A DNA stretch of 64,000 nt from Diploscapter coronatus (GCA_964036155.1 OZ038423.1:3363249-3427248), one strand, 5' to 3'. Positions 24,524 through 35,869 are shown, counted from the first letter of the stretch. Notes: generated from the sequence alone by a model not told the origin. Numbers and translations: made by a program.

Positions 24524-27500
24524 ATGAACATACTCCTATTTATTTCGACTATTTCCTGTCATATATACTCAGTTTCGGCTGAATCATGCCAATCAAATAG
24601 TCTGAATGAATTTTTGGCCATGAAAGATGGTTGCACAGAAATATTTGGTGCCCTTGAAATCAGTGACGTTTGGACCAGTTATGTATCTGAAGAAGTGTGA
24701 AAATCTTGTTATATAATTCCCATCATATCAAATTTTAGTGGCTTGAGAGAAAACTTTCGTCGATTAGGAAGGTTTGTGGCTACGTGACTGTAAGTTTAAT
24801 CGTTAATTATTCAATTTTTACTGCAGTCAAGGGTTATTTTATTATTTTTTATTCTACCGCATTTATGGCGGCACAGTAATGGAGTGTTTAACGTTTTATA
24901 GCTTTAATTTCATTGGCAAATCTTCGATTATTTCGATGATTTTTAAGAAATTGTTTATCAACCGATTTAGCTGTATATAAGATACTTAAGACGGGAATGT
25001 TAGTGTCACCCAAGCGAATAGTTTAGTGAAGAGATATTTCAATTTTGATACAAATTTATTTATAGATAGCAGATGCGAATCTTACGACATACGGTTTTCT
25101 CCGCAACTTGGAATTAATTCAAGCGCCATTAGAGACAGACAAGATTTTTTCGATTCTTGCTCGTAATACTTTCGGAAAATATTTAATTTAATATAGCATA
25201 GTTAATAGTTAATTGAATTTAAGTAAATATATCCGTCATCTACATAAAATAACTACGCCTGTTTAAAAACGAGATAATATTAAATTCGACTATTTTTCGC
25301 ATAATTAAAAATGACGATATAAATATAGTTTAATTTACGCATGTATTCATACAGCATTTTGCAGCTCGAACGTTGTTATTGATACGCGGAAATACGAATA
25401 ACGCTTCACTCGATCTTAGAAAATTAACAGTTTCAAGGCCTGAACCCGATATACAGAGTATTCTATCATAAACACCAGACCTAAGGAGAACTTTCGTCAG
25501 ACGAAAATAAACTATAGGAGGTAGATCACAGGAGGTTTCTGACGATCGCCCCCTAGGTCTGATAAACATATCCAATTTCTCATCAATATTAAGTTCCCTC
25601 TACTTCCATTTACAACAATACAGTTTGCCTGGAAGAAACTACTTCCATTCGTCTTTTGCAGCAATATGCATTTATTATGGCAACACCAATTTGCAAGCCT
25701 TCAAGTCAGTTTGATATTCAATATTTGCATCGATAAGCTTACATAAGCACTAAACATGTAAAACAATTTTATCCGAAGTTTGTAAAAAATAATGCTTCAT
25801 TAATTCTCTAAAGATTTTACATCTATTGCATCAATCAAATGAAGTGACAGTTCGTGTGTTAAAGAGCGCCTCACGAGAAATGCGCGTCACGACTATGCGC
25901 AGGGCGAGAGGCTAGAGGGCTGAGAAAGAGAGTCAACGAGGGATAACGAAAAGAGTGGTACGCAAATTCCTGTCTTTCGTCTTTTTCACTATTTTTTTTC
26001 AAAATACGAACTTTCACTTCATTTGACCAAAGCAATATATTGTTTTATGTAATTTATCTCATGCTCCATTGGTCGTTGATCGCGTGTAAATATGCAAAAT
26101 ATTAGAATACCTATTTTTAACGAGCATGAATGTAGATATTTTATGTTTACGTTAAAATTGTCTCATAACTCTCAATTTAATAATTTCAGAAGTTCATTGT
26201 ATGATGTTAATGCCGCACAACCCCTTAGCTGCATTGTCCTTAGGCGTGTTCACTCACATAACCTTGCCTGATAATTGTCAGATCTTATATGGCTTTTTGA
26301 AAATAACTGGCGATGTTGATGACTCGTAAGAATTATTTTTTTTACAAAAAGAGAACTTATAGCGGCAAGTTGGAAACATATTACAATGTTTCATTGTTGC
26401 ATGCAAAATAGTATGTGGAAGAAATAGTTGACAATTTGGAAATATCGGAGACTCGGAGAGCTTTCTTGGAAATGTCAAGAAAGCTCTCCGACTCCGAGTC
26501 TGCGATATTTCCAAATTGCCGAATAGTTTCCTCCCAAACTCTATTCTATTCTGTCTGCAACGATGTTTCGATGGAAATACTTTACCAAATTGCCATTTAA
26601 AATAACTGTTTAACTTTTTCTAATAGTTTTAATCAGACTTGCAAATAAATAACTGCAACCGCGGTTGGCGATTTTAAAAAAAAAAAAGTTGCAAGTCTGG
26701 TTTTGATTTAAAGCTTATTTGTAATCCAACTAGTGTACATTTTCGCGATAATTTATTTAAAAAAAACATATTTCAGTATCCATAAAAAGATATCATCATT
26801 AGAACTGATCTCTGGTGGAGTTGAAATTTCGAGCACTGCTATGACAACACTCAACTTTTCTAATCTAAGAGCGATTATCAACCCAAATGGCAATTAGTGT
26901 TCCGTAATAATTCGTAATTATTATTTTAGGCAGATACTTCAAAACCTTGTACGTTTGCGATAATAGTCAATTAACGAATTTTTTGATGCCGAGTTTAACG
27001 GTGAACAATTATCTAACAACAAAGTAAAGCCATGAAATTTCGAAATTGCAGATCATAAAAAATGAATACGAAAATGTTGTAGTTGAGGATATCGATCGAC
27101 AGAATTCAATACTAGTATCCGCCATTTCATTCTCTAGAAATGATAGATTATCTCTGGATGATATTATTGTGAGAAATTAGAATAATCAAGCTGCTTGGAG
27201 TTTCTGCTATATCAGTGGAAATTTAATGTTATAGATGAAAATGTTGGAAAATGTGCTATTTTCTAATCCATTAAACCAATATAGCGAAATTCTATGTAGA
27301 GTATTCATATGGAATCAAAATAGTCAATGAAAATATGCATGATGCTTATAAAGTGGAACTCTTGGAAAAAATGAAATAGCAATGCATCAGTTGTACAAAA
27401 CACAAATCCCATCAATGAGTCAAATGATAAATTGATCAAGTAACTGCTCATTCCGTAATTCGAAAAGAAATCGATAATTAAGTTCCCTTGTTCACAAGTG

Positions 27501-28110
27501 GTCATATCGTCAAAAAAGCGATAATATTCTGAATTACTACATAATAATGGCAAAATTTCAGTGTAGCAAATTGCGTTTCTTATCTGCGAAATATAATATG
27601 TGGCTAGACATTCAAAATAATACAAACAATTGCGAGGACTTATCCAATCTGACCGATTATGATGGTAATTTAGCCGAATATACGATTTCAGTAAGTCATT
27701 AAATTTATCGTATTCTTTGAATTGTACCGAGAAAACTGCAGAGTTTGTGATTTTGCTCGTGTCATAGTTGAATCATGAAAGATTAATATGATTAGAAAGT
27801 TCAGTTGTGTTATAAGTAATCATGCTATATTAGCCTCCTGTTCGGCCTACTCATAGTCTACTCACACCATTTTTTCCCTTACCTCCTTCCCCTACTCTTA
27901 AAAATGTGGGTAGGCAAAACAAGTGGGCGTGGAATATAAGAAACCTTTCCAAGTTTCCCTCGTTTATTGCAGGAGCCTGGATCTGGGAAAGGAAAAACCA
28001 TCTATATTGATTATATCGAATACTACGATTATTTTAACAATGGAAATTCCTACACAAAAATACATGTCTTGATTAACCTTTTCCCAGTATTCTTCATTTT
28101 GTTTGAATGA
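24524..28110 (+). CDS. IRLD protein: insulin/EGF-receptor-like L domains, extracellular
   Basis: Ten-exon model: 24524-24694, 24739-24789, 25066-25162, 26190-26325, 26777-26889, 26930-27000, 27052-27168, 27235-27300, 27562-27690, 27973-28110. It totals 1089 nt (362 aa) in frame. A signal peptide (MNILLFISTISCHIYSVSA) precedes L domain 1, marked by GCTEIFGALEI, then WLERKLSSIRKVCGYVT, then LTTYGFLRNLELI. L domain 2 follows: NCQILYGFLKITGDV, LELISGGVEIS, TLNFSNLRAI, YVCDNSQLTNFLMPSL. These C-x-x-I-x-G-x-L-x-I ladders are the receptor L-domain pattern of the expanded nematode irld family. There is no kinase domain. A short C-terminal hydrophobic tail (VLINLFPVFFILFE) suggests a GPI or membrane anchor. 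The intron at 26890-26929 begins GC rather than GT. The exon 8/9 junction is the least certain. Confidence 0.75.
25826..26035. mobile_element. MITE family B, copy 1 (IRLD intron 3)
   Basis: A 210-bp element with inverted ends about 35 bp long (TTGCATCAATCAAATGAAG at the left, its near-complement at the right). It is flanked by TA on both sides, as expected for Tc1/mariner-type insertion. The interior shares GTGTGTTAAAGAGCGCCTCA and related blocks with the copy at 62518-62720. It has no coding capacity. Confidence 0.82.
26407..26545. repeat. Long foldback (about 60-bp imperfect stem) in IRLD intron 4
   Basis: The left arm 26407-26468 pairs with the right arm 26476-26545 around a 7-nt loop (GAAATGT). 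Adjacent to the loop CTTTCTTG/CAAGAAAG and ACAATTTGGAAATATCG/CGATATTTCCAAATTG are exact or nearly so; the right arm has a 6-nt insertion (ACTCCG). It is a candidate dsRNA source or a recent inverted-repeat insertion. Confidence 0.75.
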
Positions 28111-28139
28111 GTTGTTCAATATATCCAATTGTCTTTAAG

Positions 28140-28145
28140 AATAAA
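28140..28145 (+). terminator. Poly(A) signal AATAAA, IRLD gene
   Basis: AATAAA 30 nt after the TGA at 28108-28110. This supports that stop as the true gene end. Confidence 0.6.
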
Positions 28146-28184
28146 GAATTAAAAGTGATATCAAACTTTATTCAAAATGCTTGC

Positions 28185-28450
28185 AATTGTGGTGGTCTAG
28201 CGCAGTGATTGTGCATCACTGTCTAGAGCATGGTCTTAAGTTTGTCCCCCGCTCCTACCCAAACCCCCTGGTTAAGAAATGTTGGTAGTGGATAAAACCA
28301 CGAAAAATTCGCCTAAAATCCCTTGGCTGTTGCACACAACAACAGTCTGTCCTCGGGTCGGGCCACTAGTCCTGTATGGATAGGATAGGCCGACTGTCTC
28401 ATTACGGGCTGAGGGTAGCCGACCCCCACCTAGTGGGGAACAAGGCTAGG
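28185..28450 (+). mobile_element. tRNA-derived SINE-like element
   Basis: An RNA polymerase III A-box-like sequence (TGGTCTAGCGC, 28193-28203) is followed 46 nt later by a B-box-like sequence (GTTTGTCCCCC, 28240-28250), which is tRNA spacing. About 190 bp of unrelated, GC-richer sequence follow to roughly 28450, ending CCCACCTAGTGGGGA. The B-box matches the consensus at about 8 of 11 positions. The composition contrasts with the AT-rich neighbourhood. It is probably a SINE rather than a functional tRNA, because no full cloverleaf is evident. Confidence 0.5.
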
Positions 28451-28467
28451 AAATTTTTATTTCTCAG

Positions 28468-28719
28468 CTGGTAAGAATGTTAAAGTTATCCAAATCAGAA
28501 ACAAGGTTCACACCCGAATTGACGAGAGCTGTGGATAAATATTTACAATTTACTATATCCTCGACAACCAACTACCCGATCACATTTATCGTCTCATTTT
28601 CGTTCTTTATGATAAGTAAAATAAATCGTAGAATTGTCTGGGAAGATCTGAAACGTCTCTGGAAATTCGCCATGTGCTACAATCCTAATATAAGTACTTC
28701 TGTATCTGGTTCAACTTGA
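28468..28719 (+). pseudogene. GPCR C-terminal (TM7 plus tail) fragment
   Basis: An open segment after a TTTCTCAG acceptor contains NYPITFIVSFSFFMISKINR, which looks like the last TM of a chemoreceptor. Its basic tail is RRIVWEDLKRLWKF, then a stop. No upstream TM exons are present: the SINE-like element and the IRLD gene lie immediately 5'. It is most likely a relic of a receptor gene truncated at its 5' side. It could also be a terminal exon used by an unseen transcript. Confidence 0.35.
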
Positions 28720-28944
28720 TTTATCTATTCGTACTTTTTTCTGTACAATCATCATAGCATTTTATTTTATCGTTTAAAATATTTTTCACATATTATTTTT
28801 AATAAAGATATTTGCTCACAAACAATCTCAATAGCTTACCAAAATGGTTTTCAATCAGATTACAAGATCAATAATGCGGGTAATGGGCAGTGATTTAGTG
28901 CAGTTCGAGATATCGATTTTCATGTGCATCATTAATCTCCACAA

Positions 28945-30495
28945 ATGCGACTCTTTAGTCTATTTGGTCTTTTGTTAATACTTTCTCAAGTTATTTATGC
29001 CGAAAGATTTTTGAAAAAGAACATTGTGAAACGTGGTGAAAAATCTCGAAAATCGACTTCGTCTGACTCTTCTCCGGAAAACGACGAGAAATCTAAGTGA
29101 GTTTATTCAGTTATCTTAGCTCTGATTTCTGTAAAATTTAACCAATCTCATTTTGAACTAATTATTTTATCTATCATTTATTACTTTGAATTTCAGAACC
29201 GGCAATTTAACTGAAGTGACAGTTCCTCCAACAATCAAAGTCAAGATAACAACATCACAAAGTATCGACACTATCGACATTCGAACTCCTATTGAAAAAC
29301 GAGTTCAACATTATCAAAAGGAATTCGGCGATCAATACGAAATTCGATATGCAAGACTGGCTGATCAGACGTATGCCTTTTTAGCTATCAGGGAGAAAAT
29401 TTGTTTTCCTTGTCAAGCTAATAAAATGAATCTTTATTTATCCAATGAATTCTTCATCACCATGTCAAAAAGTTTCAGTTTTTACGAATCGATGAAAATA
29501 GATTTTCAGCATCCCAACCGAATCCCAGATTTACGCCGAAGAATTGCAAAAGTATGCTGAAAAGCCGGAGAATCATTATGTTAACAAGCATCCAGCACCA
29601 AATATGCAGGATGGAGATATGCAAATTGTCGATCCTGCGAGGGGATTTACGTAAGTTGATTTCTGAATTCTATAACTTCGATATTTTTGGACATCTGTAT
29701 TTTTCATCGTTAACATTTGTTAATGTCAGCATTCTCCTTTTCTTCATAATTGCATCTTCATCCGACTAAAGATAACGACGACGTGTCTGCAAAATGTAAA
29801 GAAGATCTTCATTTTTAAATTAGTAGTTGCGAAAATCGAAAAGTCTCCGTTTGAAAATTAGAGGATGAAATCTAAAAATGTCGGGCAAATATTCACATCT
29901 TTCGAGCATCAAAGGCATTTTCAAAACATAATTATCACCTTCAGATTCGGAGGCATGACTTATTATTGGGGATTGGAAAATGTAAATCTCACCGAGAAAC
30001 TGCCGATAATCTGCGTTTATCCTGTTACACAGGAAAATCCGGAGTTTTACAATGTAAGAAAAAATAATTATTTTTTTAAAATTGAAGACATCAATAAAGA
30101 TACATCATGAAATAATGAGAAAAGATATACTATCCAATCTATCGCACTAGAAATTTTGCCCATGTTTAGATTCGGATGTCTTGTGGATTCCAAACAAATA
30201 AAATACGAATAAATGCAAAATTCAGGATTATCTCCCAAATGGCCGAGTTCCAGAAGTCGTGTACGCATGCCCTGCCAAAATCGAGTGCTACTTCTATCAG
30301 TGCAAAAATAGGGCCGATGAGAATAAAGAGTGAAATTTATTCGAAGAAATTCAGAAGAATCTTTGTTGATTTAGATACGGGAACTCGAAATTCATCATTT
30401 TCATCATCGTCCTAGCCTGCATCAGTTTTTTCGCAAGTAATTTTTGCGGATTCACGTGCATGTTCCGATGCAAACGCTGTAATCATCGGTGCTAA
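28945..30495 (+). CDS. CX-module-like single-pass membrane protein, copy A
   Basis: Six exons: 28945-29096, 29197-29370, 29510-29650, 29945-30053, 30226-30329, 30375-30495. They total 801 nt (266 aa), with all phases consistent. A signal peptide (MRLFSLFGLLLILSQVIYA) is followed by a basic/Ser-rich spacer, a conserved VQHYQKEFGDQYEIRYARL block, and a YYWGL...ICVYP segment. A VPEVVYACPAKIECYFYQC cysteine cluster comes next. The TM helix (FIIFIIVLACISFFA) ends in a Cys-rich cytoplasmic tail. The Tyr-Trp-Gly...Cys...C-x5-C-x4-C arrangement recalls the nematode CX module, though Tyr/Phe replaces some of the paired Cys. The neighbour at 31828 has the same six-exon structure, so the pair arose by tandem duplication. 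Function unknown; a cell-surface role is inferred. Confidence 0.7.
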
Positions 30496-31827
30496 TGATT
30501 AAAATGGAATTTTATTCTGAAAAATTCTGGGGAAAATCAATCTTAGATATTATCATCGATTTTGACTACACTTTTATAGTTTGAAATTTCACATGATTTT
30601 TTCATGCAACGTTCGGATATTTATTTCCTAGCGAGCTTTAAGATTACAATATCTCTAAACTTCATGCATCTGATGAGAAAATTGAGCTTTAATAATAAGA
30701 ATATATAGTTATCTTAATCTTGATGAAAGCATTTACTAGGTAACGGATTTACTCTTATGATATCGATTTTGTTATTTTTGATTTTGATAATCCTAGAAAA
30801 TATTTGCCTACAAGAATTTATAATGATGTTTCGTTTGTTAGAACTACCAATTAAAAATGTTAATGGAACAGTCAATGAATAACAGTATGCAATAAATGCG
30901 TTGAATTTTTGTGCACAAACTTTATGGGTTTCGATTTATTAGGATTGTTAAATCTACCAAGAAAGATGAAATAGAACGTAGGAAATTTAATGACCCTTTG
31001 CAAAACAAATTATTCTGACTCATTTTGTCGTTCTTATGACATTCACATGATCGAGTTACGATAGACAATTAGAGTGGCGAATTACAAATCTGCGCGAGCC
31101 GAAAGGGGATAAACAGGGATAAAGCGGACAGGGGTGGGTGAGGGAAAGTGAGGGAGGAAGACAATGAAAGGTATTTTAGAGATGATATTCGGATTTGTCA
31201 GATCTTTTTCTGTAGTTTTTACTGAAAAAAATTGCAAGTCAAAAATGAAATGACCATAAAGCCGAAAATCAGATATGATAAACGTTAATTAAGCGGATCA
31301 ATTTCTCGAGTTAGTTAATAATGGCGTAGACGTAACCATATATAAATATTTCAACATTTGTTAGCCACGAAACTATATATCACATCCTTTGTTGTGGTGT
31401 ACAGCTTGAAATTCGAATTTTCCAGTTCACAAGCGGCAAACATGGTAAAATATCCGGATATCCAGTTCAAGAGTGCAGGATGTCATCATCCGACAAGATT
31501 TCCTCTGCGTGCTTCTCACCTTTTCAACGATTATGTCGAAATAGTGGACGATCATATGATGGCAATAGAGAGTGGAGTGCGTAATCCACAGCCCACAATA
31601 ATTCGATAGCTCTCTTACTATCTGACTCTCTTTCCGTTACTCGTTATTCGACCTCATCCCTCAAATCGCCTAACCCCAATCTTCAATCCCCTTCGCGCAG
31701 ATGAAAATCAAAACAAAAATCGCTGTGCACTGCTAAAACTCATCCACTGCACACGCGACTGTAAAAATACCATCGATTTTCCCCGCACAACTTTCGATAA
31801 TTGTCGCATGAGAAATTCCATTGAACA
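30496..31827. other. Intergenic between the CX-like paralogues
   Basis: A frame at 31358-31609 is open but starts with TTG and has no upstream ATG or splice context. A block at 31100-31165 (GGGATAAACAGGGATAAAGC) resembles sequence at 53545-53575. No gene called. Confidence 0.45.
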
Positions 31828-33214
31828 ATGACGCAAATCCCGAAGTTCCTATTCCTGATACTCGCATCGTATAATCTGGCTAATGCAGAGAGCATTCGGC
31901 GAAGAAGACGGGATTCTGAGAGTGAGGGGAAGGGTAAGGGACGAGTTGATCATTATCCAAGAAATTATTCACTGCTGGACCCCAATAGTCTGTTTTGTTG
32001 TTTAATCAAAGACCCATTCCAATAAACTTATGATCGATCAATTCTAGAATCATCTACCGAACGAGTACCGACACCTAAGTCCATGAATGAAGCAAATTCG
32101 TCATTTTCAATCCAACCTCTCTTAGTCGAATCGTCATCGATGTCAAATCGAGTGCCGACAGACAGCCCACCCAAAAATTTAATAGAAGCTAAAATAGAGG
32201 TCTATCAGAAAGAATTCGGAAACGAATACGGTATTCATGTTGCTAGGATGGAGGGGCAGAAGTAAGGATTTGAAATTCCAAGATGAAATTATGAAGCTAA
32301 ATTAGCGTCGAGTATTTTTGAAAATATGGAAACTTGTGACATGGCATCAACCTTTTCGCTTATTTCGCACGTTCCATGCTAAAAATCACTCAGATCATCA
32401 CTCAGCTTAATCATTTAATTCACTCGATGAACATCTTCAGTGTTCCGAGTTCTGTTCAATATTTCTCTGAAGAATTGCGAAACTCTACCTTTAAAACGAC
32501 AAAGGGATACCTGGAAGCGACTAAAGAGTCAGAAGGAAGCAATTCGGTGACTTGGATTGTCGTCAATGCGTCAGCACCATTTGCGTAAGTAATTATGAGA
32601 GAAATTTGATTATTTTCATTGAGAAAATCGGACAAACAAATTATAGTTGCATTGTTGTGTCATGGAATAATTTATGACGTAGCCAAATGATTTTTCGCCA
32701 TAATCCTATATCAGAATGTTTTCAGATTTGATAATCAACAATATTTTTGGGGACTGGATTACATCGTTGTTGATGAAGACGAACCAGTTATTTGCGTCTA
32801 TCCGCAATCGAACAATACGGAATTTGCGAACGTAGGTCGATATGATGAAATTATGACGATTACGAAATTTAGGTAAAATTCTCCGATGGAACTCCAGTAA
32901 CCGAGATCGTTTTTGCATGCCCAGGAAAGATGCACTGCTACTTCTACGAGTGTGCCAACTCAAATGGAGGATTTTGGTAAGGAGACCAGTGTCATACACT
33001 TAGCAAAATTTTCGATCAAATTGAAATGATTTTGGATTTTTAAAAATAGTCTTAAAGGTTCGAAGAATACGATAATCAAGTAAGAACCACTGATCCGTCT
33101 ATATGAAAAATATTCAGATGCATAAATTTTAGGGGTTGGATGTTCATCATTTTCGCATTCCTGATAATTATCTGGGGCTTTACGTGTTGTGCTTGTTGCA
33201 ACCTATTTGGATAG
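31828..33214 (+). CDS. CX-module-like single-pass membrane protein, copy B
   Basis: Six exons: 31828-31933, 32048-32261, 32441-32584, 32726-32831, 32873-32976, 33133-33214. They total 756 nt (251 aa) in frame. A signal peptide (MTQIPKFLFLILASYNLANA) and an RRRRR motif open a Ser-rich spacer. Then come IEVYQKEFGNEYGIHVARM, QQYFWGLDYI...VICVYP, FSDGTPVTEIVFACPGKMHC with YFYEC, a TM helix (WMFIIFAFLIIIW) and a short Cys-rich tail (GFTCCACCNLFG). FSDGTP...IVFAC fits the CX-module DGTxxxxIxxxC pattern better than copy A does. Spacing and intron phases parallel copy A. A spurious mini-exon at 33050-33079 was considered, but skipping it keeps frame and matches copy A. AATAAA lies at 33476-33481. Confidence 0.72.
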
Positions 33215-34195
33215 ATTACTTGAAAGTCAATCTTCGAAATCAAATTACTTGCTACAGTCCCTCCAAACGTGTCACAATTGTATTCCGTTTTGTCGTGCAT
33301 TTATTGTGTACTTTCGAAATTGCTTAGGGTGTATATTTTGACTAAAGACGATCGTTTGCAAGAACTCCTTCTATTAGTGGCTGATTCTATAAGTAATCTT
33401 GCAAATGACCCTTCATGAGTTTTTACTTATTCAAGATCATCCTTCAGTCTAACTTTGTATATTTTTCTTGCGTGTAATAAAGATATTTTCTGCTCATCAG
33501 ATTAGTGTGGGTTGGGTTTCACTTTGATAATATCACTTATCCGCTTTCTCTATCTCATTTTTCCTGCCATTGGATTGGTATCTCGTCTTTTCTGGGCCGA
33601 GCTCCGCATTTGCCAGAGGCTATATTTTGTACCTCCTACGCGTTAGGCGCACAAACGCGTTGCTGCCAGACGTATTACACTTTTTCTCTGTTTCGACTAT
33701 CTCTCTGCTATTTTCGCAATATCTCTGATCTCTCGGCTTTTTCTGTTCGTTTTCTCACTTTATCATATTTCCTTCCTGTTTCTCTGCCTCTTTATGATGC
33801 TACACAGCTGCCCCGAGGCAATCGAGCACACGTCGGCTCGTACCGAAGACCGCTAAGTGATCGAGGAAAAGCAAGAGAGAAAGAGAAAGAAAATCAGAGA
33901 TAAAAAGATGATCAAGGGAAAAGAAGCAGATCTTTCGACGATGGCACGCCCCCCTCCCTCCCTATCGAGAAGCCTTGGCTGTGGCAGAAGTCAGGATCAG
34001 TCGAAGTTTCCGGAGTCGGCACTCTTCGGCAGAAGCAGATTTATTTTGAATTGACATCATCGAACACTCCAACGTCTATTGTCTCTCGCTTCTCTGAATT
34101 TGATTGATATCCAATTTGTTGAAACTTATCGATTGATCATTCAGTGTTTTGTCTATTTTGAATAATGCAAGTTCGTGCTATTTTCAGTCGCAACC
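33215..34195. other. Upstream region of troponin T
   Basis: No coding exon recognised. It contains AATAAA at 33476-33481 for the preceding gene, then CT-rich followed by GA-rich sequence (33540-33910), and a TTTTCAG site 7 nt before the troponin ATG. That site could be an SL trans-splice acceptor or the end of a 5' UTR intron. Confidence 0.5.
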
Positions 34196-35869
34196 ATGTC
34201 CGACGAGGAGGAATACGAAGAGGAGGAGGAGGTCGAGGAGAGCGAAGCCGCTGAAGCCCCGGCTGCCGAACCCGAAGCACCGGCCGAAGAAGAGTATGTG
34301 TTTATAGCATTTGTTTTTTTTTCGGAACCAAGAATGACTATGAAACTTCAGGGAAGCTGCTGAGGCTGAAGAGGCTGAACCAGCTCCAGTCGAGGAAGAG
34401 AAGCCCAAGGTCCGTGCTCCACCACCTCAAGAGGAGAAACCACCTGCAGAGCTGACTGAGGCCGAACAGGTATGACAATTTTTGGCAAATTTGAAATATG
34501 GAAGAGGAGGAATTTTCTGAGAAATTATAGACCTATTCATCTTCTCATTCGTACTTCTGTTGCCTAATAAACGATAAATCATAAATGTGAAATTGCAGGC
34601 CATGTTGGCTGCCAAGAAGAGACACGAGGAGGAGGAGAATGCCAAGATCCAGGACTACGAGCAGCGACGCGTACTTGAGAAGGAACAGATCGAGCAGGTT
34701 TGACATTCAGAGATTTCTATTACTGAAATTATTCTTCAGGAGCTCCGCGAGCTCAAGGAAAAGCAGGAAGTCCGTCGTCGCGAACGCGAGCAAGAAGAAG
34801 CCGAGTTCGCTGAGAGACGCCGCCAGGACGAAGAACGCAGAAGAAAGGAGGAGGAAGAGCGCAAGGCCAAGATCGATGCGGTATGTTGCTATTCGAAATT
34901 GCATCCAATGAGTTACTGAATTTCAGGAGAAGGCCAGAAAGAACGAGGAGAAGTACAGACGCCAGCAGATGATGGCTGGTTCGTTCGCTGGCGCCGCTGG
35001 AAGCGGCGAGGGTGGCAAGAACTTCACCATCAGCAAGGGCGAACAGGGCGAGAAGCTTAAGAGTCTGACCTCGGTATGTGAAAGTGAAAGTCTCTTCTTC
35101 CAACGAAACCAACTGTTTCAGGGCCCCAAGAAGACCGAGCTCACCGACGCCCAGAAGGAAGAGCAGAAGCGCAACTTCTTGGCCGCCGTCTGCCGTGGTC
35201 AGGATATCTCCGGCCTCCTGCCCAACGATCTGAAGGAGAAGATCAAGCAGCTGCACGCTCGTATCGTCAAGCTCGAGGCTGACAAGTACGATCTCGAGAA
35301 GAGACACGAGCGTCAGGAGTACGATGTAAGAGGGCTTGTTTGTTTTCTTTAAACCAAGGGAATTGTTTCAGCTGAAAGAGTTGCATGAGCGCGAACGCCA
35401 GGCTGCTCGCAACAAGGCTCTCAAGAAGGGTCTCGACCCCGAGGAGGCCTCTGCCTCGATGCACCCGCCCAAGATCACCGTCTCCTCCAAACACGATCGT
35501 CAGATCGACAGAAGATCCTACGGAGATCGCCGTGTACTCTTCGAGAATCCCGAGAAGCCCAAGGTGCCCACCCTCGCTCACGGAACTGCCCGACCTCCAT
35601 CCGACTGGGGCAGAAAGGCGAACGAGGAGCTTGAGCAGATCAGGTATGGGGGAAAACTTGTAAATATAGAGGACTAAAATCGATGATTTTGCAGAAAGAA
35701 CCTCGAACCACCAAAGTACGTCGAGCAGGTGAAAGCAGAGGGTGACGCCGCCAGACCACCGGTCGACATCATCCCTCTGCAGCTGCCAGACAGAGACTAC
35801 GAGGACGCTCCCGATGCATCCCCGGTCATCGAACAAGAACAGGAAGAGGCGGCCGCCGCTGAAGCGTAA
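34196..35869 (+). CDS. mup-2: Troponin T (thin-filament regulatory protein)
   Basis: Tropomyosin-binding subunit of troponin, which couples calcium to contraction on muscle thin filaments. Exons: 34196-34293, 34352-34469, 34599-34697, 34740-34880, 34927-35073, 35122-35325, 35372-35643, 35695-35869. They total 1254 nt (417 aa) in frame; C. elegans MUP-2 is about 405 aa. The first 72 residues are extremely acidic and Ala/Pro-rich. Then come a long charged coiled coil ([20 protein letters not shown]) and the troponin core ([36 protein letters not shown]). The C-terminal block [19 protein letters not shown] is followed by a second acidic tail. Codon use is GC-rich at third positions compared with flanking genes, as expected for a highly expressed gene. 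mup-2 is the best paralogue guess because of the adjacent glt gene; other tnt genes remain possible. Confidence 0.93.

Noticed and set aside
28193..28260. Functional tRNA gene
   Set aside because: A- and B-box spacing fits, but the B-box is degenerate and no acceptor or anticodon stems pair convincingly. SINE-like is the better reading.
31358..31609. Apparent 83-residue secreted protein
   Set aside because: Begins at TTG with no upstream in-frame ATG or acceptor. The first ATG lies well inside, after the supposed signal sequence.
34753..35836. Two long minus-strand frames (184 and 189 codons)
   Set aside because: Exact antisense of troponin T coding exons. Open frames arise from the biased codons of the coiled coil.
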